Source: Rhypophila decipiens (lineage: Eukaryota; Ascomycota; Sordariomycetes; Sordariales; Naviculisporaceae). From it: a DNA stretch of 64,000 bases. Of the stretch, positions 52,645 to 62,200 are shown piece after piece (within the stretch, counting starts at the first letter, position 1; every line of letters begins with the position of its first letter). The position numbers and the translations under genes were made by a program. Below the pieces are notes generated by a model, which did not search any database, was not told where the DNA came from, and worked only from the letters and a program-made list of their open reading frames with translations. The stretch is taken from positions 1-64,000 of the forward strand of contig MU858190.1 in the NCBI GenBank assembly GCA_033297075.1, given 5' to 3'.

Positions 52645-52729
52645 ATGCCAAGTCTCATCCTGCCACGACCTCTTGTTCTTCTCTCCTCTCCAGCCTTCAT
52701 CGAGTCTCATACCCAAACCACACACCGAG

Positions 52730-53107
52730 ATGAAATTCCTCTCTACCCTCCTCCTGTCGGCCATGGCCTCCATGGTCACCGCTGTTCCAGTCGAGGAAGA
52801 AGCCGCCGTTGCCGCTCGCGTCCCCGCCGCCGAGGCCGAGGCTGCCGAGCTCGAGACCCGCCAGACCGCCAGTGGTTGCATTTACTTGTATGTCCTCCTC
52901 CTCTTCCCACTTGTGATGTAGATAGATGACTGACAGCCATGAATCAGTGCTGCCCCGCGATGCTGCGTCCCCACTGTCTGCCAATGCGCCAACGGCTGGA
53001 TCTACCAGATCAACCAGGACGCCATGAACGCCGGCCGCCACGGATGTGATCCCCCATGGGGCTTCATCGCCACCTCCAACTCCAGGTTCCCCGGCTACTG
53101 CTGCTAA
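52730..53107 (+). CDS. Small secreted cysteine-rich protein with propeptide
   Basis: Two exons, join(52730..52887, 52948..53107), 105 aa. The 60-nt intron (GTATGT...ATCAG) joins GCIY-F-AAPRCC in phase. A signal peptide (MKFLSTLLLSAMASMVTAVP) is followed by an Ala/Glu-rich acidic propeptide to about residue 45 (ELETRQ, possibly a protease site). The mature part has eight Cys: GC, RCC, VCQC, GCD and a final YCC. Ending exactly on Cys-Cys is typical of disulfide-stapled secreted peptides. It is not matched to a named family by eye; effector or antimicrobial roles are inference. The short 5' leader and TATA-like element suggest strong, regulated expression. Confidence 0.82.
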
Positions 53108-53712
53108 GTTGAGATGGGTGTGGGAATGGGTCATGTCATCAGGATACAACTTTGTCTGCTCATAATGTCAATATTTATCAGTGCTCCTCGCCTGCATTAA
53201 AACAGATGGTTCATAGACCTTCAATACAACGCATGATGCCCTCCGATGATCGAGTGACATAGATATTTTAGTACATGGCTGTTCTTCGTCTCATTGTCTG
53301 GTCTTCAAGTCTTGTGAAAAGCTGCGATCTATACAGGTCGGACCAGGTTAGGCCTTTTGGTGTTTTACATGGGGTTCTTGTCTCCAATCGTTTTACTTGA
53401 TATCGTGTTATCGTCACCCACCCAAGACGTGCTAGATAGTAACTCGAGATCCATTTCTCGTCTAGGGTCTCTTCACTCCAAGCTGCTGATTTATTCCTTT
53501 CCATAGTCTTGCAAACAGTTCCTGATGTTGGCATGCCATAGAATAACAATTGTAGAACAATCCAACAAAACCAAGATGAAGAGATTGGCATTGAACCAGA
53601 TCGATTACCACCATACGTAGACCATTTCTTCATGGCCATTTCAACCCTAGATCGGTGGATATACACTGCCCCTTGCACCCAAACAGCGCAATCTTTCTTG
53701 GTTTGACAAATA
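53108..53712. other. Intergenic between convergent genes
   Basis: Open minus-strand frame 53268-53816 overlaps the end of the next gene in another frame and has no domain. Nothing supported. Confidence 0.4.
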
Positions 53713-54789
53713 TTAACCCCCAATACGATGGCCAGCAAACAACCGTTGATACTGCTCTTGACGTCTGCGATGCCTTTCCGGCCCATCCTCGTCCTCGAAT
53801 TTCCTCCACGTAACATACCTCTTCATCCTCGCCATCTCAACCTCACTCTCCCGCCTCCTCTTAGGATCCAAAGTGTCAGTCAACCGTTCCAGCCAGACCA
53901 CAATCCTGTCACATCCCAAGTCCTTAGCAAGCTCCTCAGCCGTTTTACCCTCCGCATTCCTGGCAACCACAAAAAGCAGCTTCTCCACCCACTCGGCACC
54001 GAGCCAGTCCTCCCATTCTTCCTCGTCAATATCCGTGATATACCCCCCCTCTCCAAGATCATCCTCATTCACCGGTCCCTTGTGCTCAAATCTCTCCCAA
54101 TCATCTCGATCATCGTCCTTCTCTTCCTCACCTGCTACCTCTTCCCCTTCCTCGTCATCATCAGACCCCCCAGAACGCACTAAATCATTAACCGACCTCA
54201 AGCACAAAATCCGATAAGTCCCCACAACAGTTTTTAAATGCCCCGTCCGAACAGCAGCATGCAACATCGTCTCCCCATCCGCATTCAGATGCCAAAATAA
54301 CTTTCTGATCGCAATATTCCGCCCATTGCCCGGATCATCCCCGTTGTGTCCCATCTGGGGTCCAAACAAACCCATAAGCGCAGAGGCGTTTTCTATACGT
54401 TTGGCGCTGATCGCGCTATGTAAGAGGGAGTTCTTTGTAGCGGGGTCGATTGCCAGGAGGAGGACGCCTTGTGGGTGGAGGCCCATCCTTGAGAGCGGTG
54501 ATTGGGATTCATGCTCTCCGAGGCCGACGCACCGGAGTGTGAGGGCGTTTTTGAGGACTGAGGGGGGAGCTGTTTTGGCGATGGTGTGCAGCTCGGTTAT
54601 TTCTTCTTGGGGGAGGATTAGTTCTGTTTCGGAGGCTAGTTTGGAGGCGAGGGATGGGTGCAGGGCGAATATTTGAGCGGGTGTTAATGGGAGGGTTAGG
54701 TTTGCTGGATGCATTGGATCAGAGGTCGTTTGGTTGGGGCGTTCAGTAGTTGGTGACTTGGCTGATTGAGATCGTGTTGTGGGTGCCAT
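53713..54789 (-). CDS. Ankyrin-repeat-like hypothetical protein
   Basis: Intronless gene of 358 aa. The start MAPTTRSQSAKSPTTERP gives a basic, Ser/Thr-rich N-terminus. Helical segments follow (TPAQIFALHPSLASKLASE). The phrases NSLLHSAISAKRIENASALMGL and DGETMLHAAVRTGHLKTVVGTY are two recognisable ankyrin repeats (residues about 118-205). A strongly acidic loop (DDDEEGEEVAGEEEKDDDRDD) interrupts the repeat array. NAEGKTAEELAKDLGCDRIVVWLERL is a third, degenerate repeat near 275-300. The C-terminus is basic and helical. It is probably an intracellular protein-protein interaction protein; no catalytic domain is present. The acidic insertion inside an ankyrin array is unusual. Confidence 0.78.
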   Translation of the reverse strand: MAPTTRSQSAKSPTTERPNQTTSDPMHPANLTLPLTPAQIFALHPSLASKLASETELILPQEEITELHTIAKTAPPSVLKNALTLRCVGLGEHESQSPLSRMGLHPQGVLLLAIDPATKNSLLHSAISAKRIENASALMGLFGPQMGHNGDDPGNGRNIAIRKLFWHLNADGETMLHAAVRTGHLKTVVGTYRILCLRSVNDLVRSGGSDDDEEGEEVAGEEEKDDDRDDWERFEHKGPVNEDDLGEGGYITDIDEEEWEDWLGAEWVEKLLFVVARNAEGKTAEELAKDLGCDRIVVWLERLTDTLDPKRRRESEVEMARMKRYVTWRKFEDEDGPERHRRRQEQYQRLFAGHRIGG

Positions 54790-55133
54790 TTTGTGGTGGT
54801 GAAGGTTTCGCGAACTTGATTTGCTGAGAGAGAAGTTGGTTCCTTTACGTGGTTGAGAACATTGTCATGGATTTTATTCCAGAATGCCGCCAGATCTAAG
54901 ATTACGTGTTGCTACGTTACATGCAAACTACCCGATAAAAGAATAACCATGATTTGGTCTTATAACCCTAACCCGTGAATCAGCAACGCTCCTGCCAGGG
55001 CTCAGGGGTTGCTCCGGGGCTCAGCAATGACGTAGGACCTTCCTTCGGGAAACTCATCTGATCTCATCAAACATTAAAAGATTTTCATTCGACTGGTCGC
55101 TCCTTTCCAACTCAACATCGCAAATTCAGACTG
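54790..55133. other. Intergenic with telobox
   Basis: TAACCCTAACCC at 54963-54974 (telomere-type motif) lies 175 bp upstream of the ankyrin gene start. Telobox-like motifs occur in some fungal promoters. Nothing else seen. Confidence 0.45.
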
Positions 55134-57338
55134 TCAATCCAGCTTCGAAACACCAGGATCACTACCCGCCCTCCAGACATCGTTATCCAGCCCAAAACTA
55201 ACACCCCCTCCACTAAAAGTAAACTCTTTGATCTGCGTAAACGACCAGTTCTCGGGCTGCGGAAATCCCATATTCCCCGAAAAACCCCACGACATGCCGC
55301 TCACAAACGACCACTTGGCGCCCGCTTCCTTGGACACTCGCGTACAAATGTTTCGCGACCCGTAAACACAATGCTTGTACTTGGCTCCCTTTTCTTGCAA
55401 TACCTCTCTAACACCTCTAAAATACGGCAGGATATTCGAGTCGACGTCTTCATCCAGCGCGTCGTAATCTACCGCGAAGTAAATACATGTTCCGGACGGG
55501 ATTCGAAAACCAGATGCCTTCTCGTGCGCGATTGCAGCGTGGGAACGACCAATATCATACGAGAAGGCGGTGCTTGAGCGACCGCCGTATTGGAAGATAG
55601 GGAAAAACCTCAGCCCAGCGTCAAGGATTGTTTGAGGCTCGTTCGGCTTGAGCGCTTTGCCGAGGTAATTCGGGTCGGTTGGGGCAACATTTTCATCGAG
55701 ATAGCGGCCGACGATCTGGTAGCCAGCTGCTTTGAGCGCCGCGCCGCGGGATTTGGTTATCTCCGTGATGCAATCTGCCCCGGTGGCAGGACGATCTGCG
55801 TCGCCCATGGAGACGAGGAGTTGCGCCCAGGTTGTGTAGTCGTTTTTGGCTGTTGCTGGGATTTGGCTGAATTTTTGAAAGGCGAGGAGCCATTCTTTGT
55901 GGCTGGCGGTTTCTGTGTCGGTGTTGATGTCGCTGGGGAGATAGTACATGGGCGTGCCGGAAGGGGAGTAAGTGGGCGAGTTGAAGTAGCAGGCTGCGCG
56001 GAAGAGATAGCGCAGGTTGCCGGTTAGGGAGCCGGACCCGACGGATTTGAGGAGGGATTGAGTCTTTGGGCCGAAATTGCCGTTTGCGTCGGCTGCGGGG
56101 ATACCGAGCTCGTATTGCAGGCCCATTAGGAATCCGGCCATCACGTCGCGCGAGAACCAACCGTCGCAGGGGACTAGGATCATGGACGGGATGCCGATGT
56201 CTGCGACGTATCGCTTGTTGAGCCATTGCTGGATTTGCCGGGTTGTGTCAGACCCTTCGGGGATTTTCTTGAATTGGTCCATGCGGAACATGGCGCGGCA
56301 TACGTGTGGCCAGACTTTGTTCCTGTCGGAGACGGAGCCGAGACCGGCATCCGTGTAGAGTTGGTGGAAGGAGGCATCGGACTGGTCGTCCCAGATTATC
56401 TCGGACCGTGCGCCGGGGTAGCCCTTGCACCAGAGCGCGGCGTTGTAGAGGCGGAAGAAGTTGCTTCCTGATTGGAGAGGTTCCTGGTCTGGCATCTTGT
56501 TTCGGCTTTTGACGGCGTTGAAGGTTCCGGTGCCAAAGTTGCGGACTGTGGGTGAGATCCCAAGCTCCCACTGGAGACCTTGTGTCAAAGAAAAGACTGT
56601 GCTCCATCCTGTCTTACCATTTTCGGGCGCTGGGACATAGTCGACGGCCACGTTGGTGTATCTCTTGTTGATGGACTTTTGCGCCTCCCAGACTTTGATG
56701 TCGCCGAGTCCGGACCAAGGAACGGCAGGGTCCATTGTGGATCCAGGAAAAGAGTACATGCCCAGGTATCCCGGGCAGTCCGTTTCGTGCTCGTAGCTGT
56801 GTGGGAGGATCATGGAACCCGTCTTCTTTGGCGCCTCTTCCCTCAGGTGGCGGATGAGATCGCGGATCGCCCTCACCATGGCCTCGGTGGGGATCTGTCC
56901 GGGGTTGAGCAAGCCGCAGATGGAGTAAAAGGCTGTGTTCCGGCCGTAGATGCCGTTGACATAGCCTTTGTAGTTGGCCTCTCCTCGTTCGTACCCCCGG
57001 CCTTGATAAATATTGCCATGCGGGCACACCAAGAAGTTGTACGCGATGTCGCCATTGAACTCGTCGCCTTGTTCGTTGTCCATCCAGACGTCGGCGATAT
57101 CTTCCTTGCACTCATCTTCGGAGGAATAGTCTGGCGGAAACAGGCTGCTTCCGCGGTAATGGATGAAGACGCCTGCGACGGGGTTCCATTCGTTTGTGCT
57201 GGGAACGGGCGGTTGTGAGGCGCGCTCACGAAGGGCGTCGTAAGGAATTGTTTCGGCCCATACCGCGCGCGGAATGATGGTGATGGCTTGGGCAATCCCC
57301 ACCAAGGTGATAATGATTGTTGCGAACAGCATTATCAT
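55134..57338 (-). CDS. Secreted bacteriolytic-type protein: Zn amidase (PGRP) + peptidoglycan-binding-like repeats + DUF1906
   Basis: Intronless gene of 734 aa. The signal peptide is MIMLFATIIITLVGIAQA. Residues 19-200 form an amidase_2/PGRP domain: H60 (GVFIHYRGSS), Y100 (IAYNFLVCPHGNIYQGRG), H180 and C188 (PHSYEHETDCPG). These are the expected zinc ligands (His, His, Cys) of N-acetylmuramoyl-L-alanine amidases. Residues about 215-460 carry two repeats with GLQ[WY]ELGI..FG..T, like the linker modules of actinobacterial cell-wall enzymes. Residues 520-725 match DUF1906 (Rv2525c type, GH25-like fold): IVGRYLDEN, FPIFQYGG, IYFAVDYD (D624/D626), CVYGSRN, MSWGFSG. The combination is known mainly from Streptomyces-type bacteria, so horizontal acquisition is likely. 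The predicted role is degrading bacterial peptidoglycan outside the cell. It is head-to-head with the Cys-rich gene at 58307. Confidence 0.9.
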   Translation of the reverse strand: MIMLFATIIITLVGIAQAITIIPRAVWAETIPYDALRERASQPPVPSTNEWNPVAGVFIHYRGSSLFPPDYSSEDECKEDIADVWMDNEQGDEFNGDIAYNFLVCPHGNIYQGRGYERGEANYKGYVNGIYGRNTAFYSICGLLNPGQIPTEAMVRAIRDLIRHLREEAPKKTGSMILPHSYEHETDCPGYLGMYSFPGSTMDPAVPWSGLGDIKVWEAQKSINKRYTNVAVDYVPAPENGKTGWSTVFSLTQGLQWELGISPTVRNFGTGTFNAVKSRNKMPDQEPLQSGSNFFRLYNAALWCKGYPGARSEIIWDDQSDASFHQLYTDAGLGSVSDRNKVWPHVCRAMFRMDQFKKIPEGSDTTRQIQQWLNKRYVADIGIPSMILVPCDGWFSRDVMAGFLMGLQYELGIPAADANGNFGPKTQSLLKSVGSGSLTGNLRYLFRAACYFNSPTYSPSGTPMYYLPSDINTDTETASHKEWLLAFQKFSQIPATAKNDYTTWAQLLVSMGDADRPATGADCITEITKSRGAALKAAGYQIVGRYLDENVAPTDPNYLGKALKPNEPQTILDAGLRFFPIFQYGGRSSTAFSYDIGRSHAAIAHEKASGFRIPSGTCIYFAVDYDALDEDVDSNILPYFRGVREVLQEKGAKYKHCVYGSRNICTRVSKEAGAKWSFVSGMSWGFSGNMGFPQPENWSFTQIKEFTFSGGGVSFGLDNDVWRAGSDPGVSKLD

Positions 57339-58306
57339 GTCATTTCACCCAAGGAAAATGCCTGCGGTGATGCTTTCGCTTTATTGATGAGAACAAAAGC
57401 CACGAGACAGATGGGTTCCAAGATAATTGACGGACAAGAAATGTTGAAGGTGAACCATTTCAGAATTCGGGTTCCTCCTGACACTTTGAAGAGACCGATT
57501 CGAGATTGGACTTCAAGATGTTTCTTCTCTTTGGCATCATTCAGCAGTTCCGATCACAAGCATTGTTCTTGCACAGCCACGATCTAGACTTGCTTTCTTG
57601 GGGTGGAGGTGGACAACTTATCAATATTGCGGGTAGATTTGCCCCGTCTTATGCTGCGCAAGGTGTTGTGGTTGTATTGCTTTATCCACAGGGGCTTGAT
57701 GTGTAAAAGGCAGGTAGCACAACCCTTGCCGGGTATTTGCAACATTTATTTGGCCGATTTCCCCGCACTTCAAAGACAGTACTAGATCGCTCCCAAATTT
57801 ACGGCAAATGAGGGTGAGTTGAATTGGTGATGGTCAAGCCATACACATGATGTTGGGATCTTATTGGCGGTCCCACCCACGTCGACGAGGCTGTGCACGA
57901 GAACCCGGTCCTCACCAATGTAACCTCCACACATCGCCAAGTCAATTGTAGCTCGTCCGACCGTCTGTAATTCCACGCTTATGCGCCACAGAGTCACGTC
58001 CGGCTGGAAGAGTCTCTCCGGATTTTGATCAGCTCCTTCTGGGATTAGGTGATGGCATCCGAATGGCAGTGAACGTCAGTTAACATGTTCAGTGAGTCTG
58101 ATTGTTATGGGTTTAATTACATCTATAAAGCACTCTTGGCTCCAAGGTCTTATTTCAGCGTTGGATAAAGAAATTGCATCATTTCACTTGAGAAAGCGAG
58201 CAATTTGTCGATCAGTGCACCTCTAGCCTTGTCTTTTTCTTCCAGTCCACATTCCTCCAACAACAAAAGCACCTCCAAATCTCCTCATAAACTTCTCTGC
58301 TTCATC
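57339..58306. promoter_or_regulatory. Shared divergent promoter region
   Basis: 968 bp between two divergent genes for secreted proteins. CTATAAAG at 58133-58140 is a TATA-like element for the right gene. No ORF is supported inside. It could hold common regulatory sites. Confidence 0.4.
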
Positions 58307-58836
58307 ATGAGATTCCTTACGCCCTCCATTGTCATCTTGGCCCTTTCCAGCGGCTCCGTTCTTGCCAAGAAGGTCGGCGACATCTGCGGCACCGACTCCG
58401 ACAAGGGAGTCTGCGAGCCCATAAGCTGGTGCAACGGACGCAGCGGCACGGTTTCCCAGGCAGGTCTTTGTCCCGGGACGCCCACCGATGTGCGATGCTG
58501 CTACTATCCCAAGTGCTCGTCGCCCTACCAGTCTGGGTACTGCAAGCCCACTTGGGAGGTTGATGGTGTAGGTGTGGCTTGCTGGGGCACTTTTAAGAGG
58601 TATGGTCTTTGTCTCCTGTTTTGTTGTGGATGGCTCCTCAGACTATGGCTGACTGATTAACGTGATTGATAGTGGTCACTGTCCTGGCCCGAATGATTAC
58701 AAGGTACGTGTACTGTTCTGTCCATTTCAGGTTTCCATCTTATGACACTGGCACATTTATGATGCGGCTGTTACGATTCATGGAAGGCTAACTCTTGTTT
58801 CTTCGAATCTGTTAGTGCTGTTATCCGGGGGCTTGA
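58307..58836 (+). CDS. Secreted double-module CPG..CC cysteine-rich protein
   Basis: Three exons, join(58307..58599, 58673..58703, 58816..58836), 114 aa. The junctions (FK-S-GHCPG; DYK-CCYPGA) are in phase. The introns of 73 and 112 nt have GTATGG/GTACGT donors and TGATAG/GTTAG acceptors, and intron 2 has GGCTAACT. The signal peptide is MRFLTPSIVILALSSGSVLA. The mature protein is two copies of one module: C-GTDSDKGV-C-...-C-...-GLCPG-x5-RCC, then C-...-YC-...-AC-...-GHCPG-x4-KCC. CPG(P)...CC modules of this kind accompany catalytic domains in fungal secreted enzymes thought to act on bacterial walls; that recollection needs checking. Here the modules stand alone, suggesting a binding protein or a peptide. 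Confidence 0.85.
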
Positions 58837-59299
58837 AGGTGCGAACGGACAATAAGGCATGAGATTTGGATATGAGGGTATAGAGGGGTTCGGGAGTGAT
58901 GGCTCATAGTACATATGGATCTGTTGATCACGAATGTGGAATGGAAAACCGTGTTCAAGAAAAAAGGAATAGAATGCTCATCGCACAAATGAGGCCGCAA
59001 GCACGGGAATGCATCTTAGGCACCTCATGATATGCGTGAATAAGCGAAGCACTGTAAGCCGCCCGGGTTATCGGCTCGGTCACAGGACATGTAAATGTAA
59101 CGCCCAGCCAACAGTTTTGTTGGCACTACTCTCCGCACCTTGCCGCTTTCGACCTTGAATGTAACCAAAGATTCGATCCACACCCTATATACAAACTCTA
59201 TCTCGACCTCTCCCCTTTGCCACTACGGACTCATTTCAGTCAAGTTTAGAAGTTATTCACCGATTCTGCGGCACAGGCAATCAACAAGCAAAGGGCAAA
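58837..59299. other. Intergenic
   Basis: No gene seen. CTATATAC at about 59187 may be the TATA element of the next gene. Confidence 0.35.
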
Positions 59300-60355
59300 A
59301 TGGCGCGCACCAAGACAACAAATAGATTAAACAAGCCCGGGCCAATCACGTGGACCCGATTCCACCAACCCCCAGAAAGAGAGTGGCCGCCTGCCTGGCC
59401 ATTCTCCGGAACAGGCTCCGCCGATGATCTTCACCTTGGGCCACTCGCCGGCGTGACCGGCGTCGAACATGCGTGGATAGGAAGGATGGTTGACTCTCCC
59501 GAGGAAGCTGTCTATATCGTCCAATGGGAGGGCAAAAGAGAGCAGAAAGAGCGATACGTCGACTTGGAGGGGTTCTGGGGCTCCCATGCTTGTGCAGAGT
59601 TTCTGGACAACCTCCCGGAGCCGAAATCCGGGGTGCATACTATATTGTCAATGTTGTCAGAAAGATTGCCATCGCTGGAAGACTCAAGGAAAGTGACGGA
59701 AAAATACCATGCGTATTTCAGACGTCGCTTTCTCGTCCTTGAGCATAAGGCCGGACATCGTTATAATGATATGAGAGGCCGCGTGACTCTCACTGCTTTC
59801 CTTGCACCAACACGCGAGAAGGCCGGTGTCGAGGGTGATGATTCTTCCAAGTCTGAGCCATACGAAAGCATTATGGAGTTCTTCAAGGACACTGTAATGT
59901 TGCCCGAATACGATCAGGGCATGTGGTGGCACCACACTACATGGTGGCAGGGCCCCGCCGTCTCAGTTCCAGTGAAGGCGGGCGACGTTGAGAACGAAGG
60001 AAAGAAACTGGGTGCTCTGCAACGACTGGAACGATATCTGCTTGGGACCTTTGACGGCGGGGACAATGCAGAAGCTAGCAAGGTTGATGACCAAACTAAA
60101 GATGGTGGTTCAGAAGTCGTTATTTGCGAGTTTCATCTGTGGAAGACTGCAAGGAGCTCCAACAGTCGTTTGGAGGAAAAGGCGTCGAAGGACGTAGAGG
60201 CCAGGGAGTATTGGGATGAAGTCGTAAAGGAGAAGGAGAACGAGGGCCTGATGAAGGCTTGGAAGAAGGAGCGCTGGGATATTAGGTCGGTGCCTGATAG
60301 TAATTATGACCCCATTGAGGAGCAGGAGTATGGGCATAGCGAGTGCGAGGAGTGA
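59300..60355 (+). CDS. Conserved-type hypothetical protein (possible alpha/beta-barrel dimer)
   Basis: Intronless gene of 351 aa starting MARTKTTNRLNKPGPITWTRF. There is no signal peptide. The region around residues 50-100 (HAWIGRMVDSPEEAVYIVQWEG..., then ERYVDLEGFWGSHACAEFLDNLPE) has the strand-helix rhythm of ABM/EthD-type alpha/beta barrels. A second similar rhythm occurs near 135-190 (RRRFLVLEHKAG) and WWHHTTWWQGP near 210. The C-terminus is highly charged and helical, ending with an acidic HSECEE. No catalytic residues are identifiable. The assignment to the barrel superfamily is weak and structural only. It is downstream of, and co-oriented with, the Cys-rich gene, but with its own leader. 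Confidence 0.72.
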   Translation: MARTKTTNRLNKPGPITWTRFHQPPEREWPPAWPFSGTGSADDLHLGPLAGVTGVEHAWIGRMVDSPEEAVYIVQWEGKREQKERYVDLEGFWGSHACAEFLDNLPEPKSGVHTILSMLSERLPSLEDSRKVTEKYHAYFRRRFLVLEHKAGHRYNDMRGRVTLTAFLAPTREKAGVEGDDSSKSEPYESIMEFFKDTVMLPEYDQGMWWHHTTWWQGPAVSVPVKAGDVENEGKKLGALQRLERYLLGTFDGGDNAEASKVDDQTKDGGSEVVICEFHLWKTARSSNSRLEEKASKDVEAREYWDEVVKEKENEGLMKAWKKERWDIRSVPDSNYDPIEEQEYGHSECEE

Positions 60356-60904
60356 ATAGGTCTTGGGCGGTGAACGATTGACCTGGGAGACTTGTTAGAG
60401 CAATACGTTCAGTGTATAGAGGCGGGTTCAGAAAAAAGGGAGGAGGAACAGCCGTAAGACCCTTTCTAGCTGTAAAGCAATGCAAGTATTTTCAAGCAAT
60501 CACGTATATTCATCACGGCATTTCTAGAGTGAATACTTCGACCCAGGCAAAAAAGCCCAGAAGATGATGGATGTTGAAATTGAGATGGGAAAGAAAAGAA
60601 GGAGGCAAAACAGAACGAAACTCGATCCACCACCACCTCTCCTATACCCGTTCAAACCGAAAAGACAACGCAACGCAATACACCTCCACCCATCCAGTAC
60701 CCGTTCAAACCGAAACTCCGAGCAAAGGTAAACAACGCCGGCCGAATGTGTATGGGTATCAAGGCATCATCGAACAGTGGGGTCGCCCACCACTGCCTCC
60801 GCCGCGCCGTGCCGAACGTCCCCAAACCCGAACAGAAACACCGCCCAAAAAAACCAGATTGGCACAGAAGCCCAAGAAGCTGTTGAGATGGCTCAACTCC
60901 GGGA
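60356..60904. other. Intergenic between convergent genes
   Basis: AC-rich with short direct repeats of ACCCGTTCAAACCGAAA (about 60648 and 60702). The 165-codon plus-strand frame here is a shadow of the opposite gene and low-complexity DNA. Confidence 0.4.
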
Positions 60905-61660
60905 TCAATCGGAGAGGTCCATCGGGACCGAGTCGTCATCGTCGTCGTCGTCCGCCTCCTCCTCCTCCTCCTCCTCCTCTACATGATCGGCCCGGCCCTC
61001 CTCCCCTTCGTCCCAATCCGCCGGCAAAGCATTGCAGTCGGGCATTACAAACATCAGGAGGAGTTTGAAGTCCTCCGTCCACTTGCCCTTCGCCAACTCA
61101 TAGAACCGGTCAACTGAAATGGCAAAGCTTCCATTGGACTAGACAATGTCAGCTATTTCAAGAACCACAGAAAAGGGAGTGAAGGGAAGTCGTTTCACTT
61201 ACGGGTTTGTCTGGGTTGACAGCCTGAGGCCGGAAATGATAGTTGGATCGGCACTCCACGAACTGGAAAACAAGCTCGATCCTGGAAAGAGAGCGAAGAT
61301 TATCAGTAAACCGGCAGGTATGACACAAACAAAAATGGATTCAACTTACCAGGTGTTGGCTGGGATTTCTTTCGCCAAACGATCGACGAGGCGCACACGG
61401 AACAGCCAGGATGCCATGTCCTCGCGAGCCTGAATACCCAAACGGGCATGCGAATACGACTCGGTCAAGAAATCGAAGGTGTCCCGCAAGGCATGCACCG
61501 CCTTTTTCTTGCTGACGGTGCGCCGGTTACCGGCAACACGGATCAGCGCGGCCTTCACGGCAGCATCGCGGTGATCGGCCCGCAGAAGACGCGGGGCGCC
61601 GTGATCCCGGGGCCAATTGAAGCCCTCTTTGGGCAGAAAGTCGACCAACAGAGTAGGCAT
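60905..61660 (-). CDS. Hypothetical protein with acidic tail
   Basis: Three exons on the minus strand: 61660-61350, 61281-61203, 61138-60905; 207 aa. Introns of 68 and 64 nt have GTAAGT donors and CCAG/CTAG acceptors, and the junctions are in phase (NT-W-IELVFQFVEC; DKP-SNGSF). The N-terminal part is basic and helical (AVKAALIRVAGNRRTVSKKKAVHAL). The centre reads FRVRLVDRLAKEIPANTW then IELVFQFVECRSNYHFRPQAVNPDKPSNGSFAISVDRFYELAKGKWTEDFKLLLMFVMPDC. The end is an almost pure Glu/Asp run (EEEEEEEEADDDDDDD) followed by SVPMDLSD. No family is recognised. An acidic tail of this kind suggests histone or basic-protein binding, which is inference. Confidence 0.78.
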
Positions 61661-61796
61661 GGTCGGCGGCGGCGATGTTTATTTTTTTGGAGAGAGAAAG
61701 GGGCAGCCTGGGTGTTGCTGTTGGTGTTTGGTGTTGCTGGTTGGCAGGAAGAAAAGAGGAAATAGTTTTCAACGGGCCTTTAAATATCTGCCAGGT

Positions 61797-62200
61797 TGGA
61801 TTCAGGTACCTTCCGTTCAAACTGTCCATCCCAGTGCTGTTGCCGTTGCTATTGTTGTTGTTTGAGGCCAGAAGTACGGAGGAAAAAATACCCTATTTCT
61901 ACGGCCGTGTTTCTAGCAGGCGGGGACCTTCCGCTCAAATATTTTAGGACATTTCATCCCGTTTCAGTTGCCGCTATCTATTGATGTGTGGATTCAGGTA
62001 CCTTCCGTCCAAACTGTCTTGACATTTCCTCCCAGTGTCCCAGTGCTATTACCGTTGCTATTATTGTTGTTGAGGCCAGAAGTACGGAGGAAAGATACTT
62101 TTTGACGGGTAATCCTATAACTAGCAGGCGGGAACCTTCTGTTCAAATGTTTTGGGACATTTCATCCCGTTTCAGTTGCTGCTATCTGTTGATGTGTTGG
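61797..62200 (+). repeat. About 192-bp tandem duplication, diverged
   Basis: Copy A (about 61798-61989) and copy B (about 61990-62200) share GGATTCAGGTACCTTCCGT, GAGGCCAGAAGTACGGAGGA, CTAGCAGGCGGG and CATTTCATCCCGTTTCAG in the same order, with many point differences. A weaker third trace (GTTGCTGTTGTTGGTTGGG) follows at about 62280. It lies upstream of the gene starting at 61660 on the minus strand. Confidence 0.75.

Larger units (their letters stand above)
50030..52729. other. 2.7-kb gene-free stretch
   Basis: Apart from a truncated repeat copy at 50178, nothing is supported. Frames at 50233-50538 (minus) and 51421-51771 (plus) are open for about 100 codons without domains or splice logic. 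The right end is the promoter of the next gene. Confidence 0.4.
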
